Position numbers and translations under genes: made by a program. From an uncultured Rhodobiaceae bacterium (GTDB lineage Bacteria; Pseudomonadota; Alphaproteobacteria; Rhizobiales; TMED25): a DNA stretch of 64,000 nucleotides. A model generated the notes under the pieces. The model made no database searches. It was not told the origin of the DNA and was given only the letters and a program-made list of their open reading frames with translations. The stretch spans positions 152,626-216,625 of the forward strand of contig CAJWPC010000004.1 in assembly GCA_913045225.1 (NCBI GenBank), in the 5' to 3' direction. This document shows, piece by piece, positions 61,250 through 64,000 of this stretch (position 1 is the stretch's first letter; every line of letters begins with the position of its first letter).

Positions 61250-62314
61250 ATGATTGTACTTGGCATAGAAACAAGTTGTGATGAGACATGTTCAGCAGTA
61301 TTAGAATATGATAAAAACCAGCAATGCAATATTTTATCAAATATTATCTACTCACAAATATCAGAACATAAAGACTACGGGGGAGTTGTGCCTGAGATCG
61401 CCGCCAGATCGCATATCAATAACATTGATGTGGTAGTTCAAAAATCAGTCAAGGACGCAGAAATAAATTATAGTTCTCTGAACGCTATTGCTGTTACATC
61501 AGGACCAGGACTCAAAGGTGGATTATTGGTTGGGGTCACCTTTGCAAAAACAATGGCAAGTATCCTAGAAAAACCACTTATTGGAATAAATCATCTTGAG
61601 GGTCACGCATTAACTATAAGGATGATCCAAAAAATAAGTTTTCCTTATTTACTTCTACTTGTCACAGGTGGACATACACAGATTCTCATCGTAAAAGGCA
61701 TCGGAGATTATGAAAGGCTGGGAACAACAATAGACGATGCCCTTGGTGAGGCGTATGATAAAACTGCAAAGTCACTCAATCTTGGCTATCCAGGGGGACC
61801 CATAATAGAGAAATTGGCAGAACATGGCGATGGAAGTGCTATATCTTTTCCACGTCCTCTTTATAATTCCAAAGAAATGAATTTCTCATTTTCTGGGCTT
61901 AAAACAGCTGTAAAGCAAGAAATCGATAGCTCTCTCCCTATAAATGAAAAATTACGCTCTAACATTTGTGCAGCATTTCAAAATTCTGTAATTGATATAT
62001 TGGAAAATAAACTGCAAATGGCTGTTGACTATTTCAAAAAAAATTACTCAAACGACGTTGATGTGGTATTAGCAGGGGGAGTTGCATCAAATAAAGCTAT
62101 ATTCTCCTCAATTAATAAAATGAGTAAGAAGAAAAATTTCAATGTTCATGTTTCACCAAAAGAGCTATGTACTGATAACGCAGCTATGATTGCATGGGCT
62201 GGTATTGAAAGAATGAATTCTGGAAATTTCCATCAGGAAAGTGTTACTATCAGAACAAGGTGGCCACTTGACGAAAATGCTAGTAAGGTCCGAGGGGCAG
62301 GGGTTAAGGCATGA
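61250..62314 (+). CDS. tsaD: tRNA N6-adenosine threonylcarbamoyltransferase
   Basis: MIVLGIETSCDETCSAVL; GGVVPEIAARSHINNI; GLKGGLLVG; INHLEGHA; LLLVTGGHTQ; LAGGVASNKAIFSSI. Confidence 0.98.
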   Translation: MIVLGIETSCDETCSAVLEYDKNQQCNILSNIIYSQISEHKDYGGVVPEIAARSHINNIDVVVQKSVKDAEINYSSLNAIAVTSGPGLKGGLLVGVTFAKTMASILEKPLIGINHLEGHALTIRMIQKISFPYLLLLVTGGHTQILIVKGIGDYERLGTTIDDALGEAYDKTAKSLNLGYPGGPIIEKLAEHGDGSAISFPRPLYNSKEMNFSFSGLKTAVKQEIDSSLPINEKLRSNICAAFQNSVIDILENKLQMAVDYFKKNYSNDVDVVLAGGVASNKAIFSSINKMSKKKNFNVHVSPKELCTDNAAMIAWAGIERMNSGNFHQESVTIRTRWPLDENASKVRGAGVKA

Positions 62315-63300
62315 AAAAAGTTGGAATAATTGGAGCTGGTGCATGGGGAATTGCTCTGGGAATTAGCCTAGAAAAAAATGGTTGTGCTGTATGCTTATGG
62401 CACTACGATAAGCAAAAGTTAGAGAAGCTTAATTTTGAGAGAACGACATCAAAATTAAATAATATAACTATCAGTGAAAAAATCAAATTTACAGATTCTT
62501 TAGAGGAAGTGCTAAACAGTGATACATTGATATATGCATCCCCAACTCAACAGTTTGATACAATCACACGAAAAGTTCGCACAATAAAAAGTATCAATAA
62601 ACCACTTGTGATCGCATGTAAGGGTATTGACATAACTTCAAATAAACTTCTCACAGAAATTAGCAATGAAAACCTACCTGATTGCATTCCTGTAATTTTA
62701 TCAGGTCCAGGTTTTGCAATTGATCTTGCAAACGGACATCCAATAGCAGTCACATTAGCTTCGAATTCACCGTCTACGCTTGAAAATGTAGGGCAGCTCC
62801 TCGCCAATAACAACTTTCGTCCCTACTTCAATGACGATGTCGTTGGTGTTCAAATTGGTGGTGCGCTAAAAAACGTGATAGCAATTGCCACAGGCATCGC
62901 AATGGGTAAAAAATTAGGTGATGGCGCTGTTGCATCTCTAATAACGCGCGGGATGAATGAAATTATTAGCTTTGGAATGATTATGGGGGCGAAAAAGGAA
63001 ACATTTTTTGGTCTATCAGGATTAGGTGATTTGGTTTTGACTGCAACAAATTTAAAATCAAGAAACACCAAACTTGGCAATCAAATCGGAATCTCAGATG
63101 GATTAAATAACAGCTCAAATGATTTGACCGAAGGTTTTTATACCACTAATGCTGTTTATAATATTTCCAAAGAGAAGAAGATCAAGCTACCAATAATTGA
63201 TGCAGTTTATAATATATTATATAATAACGGATCTGTTGATAACGAAATTGGCCTATTAATGAACAGACCGCTAAGGGATGAAAACACAAGTAAGGACTAG
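62311..63300 (+). CDS. gpsA: Glycerol-3-phosphate dehydrogenase (NAD(P)+)
   Basis: VGIIGAGAWGIALGISLEKNG; LSGPGFAIDLANGHPIAVT; GALKNVIAIATGIAMGKKLGDGAVASLITRGMNEI; FGLSGLGDLVLT. Confidence 0.97.
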   Translation: MKKVGIIGAGAWGIALGISLEKNGCAVCLWHYDKQKLEKLNFERTTSKLNNITISEKIKFTDSLEEVLNSDTLIYASPTQQFDTITRKVRTIKSINKPLVIACKGIDITSNKLLTEISNENLPDCIPVILSGPGFAIDLANGHPIAVTLASNSPSTLENVGQLLANNNFRPYFNDDVVGVQIGGALKNVIAIATGIAMGKKLGDGAVASLITRGMNEIISFGMIMGAKKETFFGLSGLGDLVLTATNLKSRNTKLGNQIGISDGLNNSSNDLTEGFYTTNAVYNISKEKKIKLPIIDAVYNILYNNGSVDNEIGLLMNRPLRDENTSKD

Positions 63301-63302
63301 TT

Positions 63303-63719
63303 ATGGCGTACTGGCTTTTTAAATCTGAACCGAATACATGGTCCTGGAGTGACCAAATTGCTGTAGGTTCAAAAGGCACAGAATGGGACGGGGTTAGAAA
63401 TTATCAAGCAAGAAATAATATGGATAAGATGAAGATAAATGATCTTGGCTTTTTTTATCATTCAGTTAAAGAGAGGAATATCGTGGGTATTGTTAGGGTT
63501 ATTGCTGAAGCCCACAACGATACAACAACCAATGATAGTACGTGGAGATGTGTAGACCTAGCTTACCACAAGAGTTTCGCAAACCCAGTAAATTTAGATA
63601 CCATAAAGCTTACCCCCAGTTTGAGTGATATGGTGCTCGTAAAAAATTCTAGATTATCGGTGCAACCTGTGACTGAAAGAGAATGGAATATCATCTGTGA
63701 TATGGGGCAACCTCAATAA
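63303..63719 (+). CDS. EVE domain-containing protein
   Basis: MAYWLFKSEPNTWSWSDQIA...EWDGVRNYQARNNMDKMKINDLGFFYHSVKERNIVGIVRVI. Confidence 0.93.
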   Translation: MAYWLFKSEPNTWSWSDQIAVGSKGTEWDGVRNYQARNNMDKMKINDLGFFYHSVKERNIVGIVRVIAEAHNDTTTNDSTWRCVDLAYHKSFANPVNLDTIKLTPSLSDMVLVKNSRLSVQPVTEREWNIICDMGQPQ

Positions 63720-63746
63720 TGGAATTAAAAATGGTGATTTATAAAA

Positions 63747-64000
63747 ATGAATGATTTTATAGGAAATAAAGTTAGTAAAACTTGGTCAGAAAATTCTCAC
63801 ATTAATCGAAAAACTTATGATGATCTTTATGCAGAAAGCATTAAGTCACCCGAAATTTTTTGGGGTAAACATGGTCAAAGAATTGATTGGATCAAACCAT
63901 ACACAAAAGTCAAAAATACATCTTATAAAAAAAATAATATAAGTATTCAGTGGTTTGAAGATGGAACATTAAATATTTCTGCAAATTGTATTGATCGGCA
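63747..64000 (+). CDS. acsA: Acetate--CoA ligase, 5' end only (truncated by window edge)
   Basis: MNDFIGNKVSKTWSENSHINRKTYDDLYAESIKSPEIFWGKHGQRIDWIKPYTKVKNTSYKKNNISIQWFEDGTLNISANCIDRH; not in ORF track. Confidence 0.85.
   Translation, partial: MNDFIGNKVSKTWSENSHINRKTYDDLYAESIKSPEIFWGKHGQRIDWIKPYTKVKNTSYKKNNISIQWFEDGTLNISANCIDR

Overview
This AT-rich 64 kb chromosomal segment has the gene content and order of a streamlined, probably marine, alphaproteobacterium (taxonomy is inference). It is gene-dense, with many overlapping or abutting genes. No rRNA, tRNA, CRISPR array, phage or transposase gene was recognised. Main blocks: (1) sucC (partial), mdh and zapE; (2) a ~10 kb corrin-ring gene set (cobB/cbiA, cobA, cbiD, cobK, cobM, cbiG-cobJ fusion, cobI, cobL, cobH, and a long CbiX with a His-rich tail) that looks like the early-cobalt-insertion (anaerobic-type) route; (3) ispG, panB, panC, ispA, rpmF; (4) sdhBADC, asd, leuB, leuD, leuC, an M42 peptidase and rplS; (5) a ~27 kb accessory metabolic region (about 27.8-52.9 kb) with two amidases, a cyclase, several cupins, two enolase-superfamily enzymes, dehydrogenases, a TPP enzyme, an FAH-family hydrolase, an amidohydrolase and many transporters, which may form an undescribed catabolic system; (6) aroE, TerB-like, amidotransferase, rhodanese and a tiny Cys-rich protein; (7) hemY-like, mitofilin-like, hemD, hemC, tsaD, gpsA, an EVE-domain protein and the 5' end of acs. 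Calls rest on reading the translations and recognising motifs; no database search was run.
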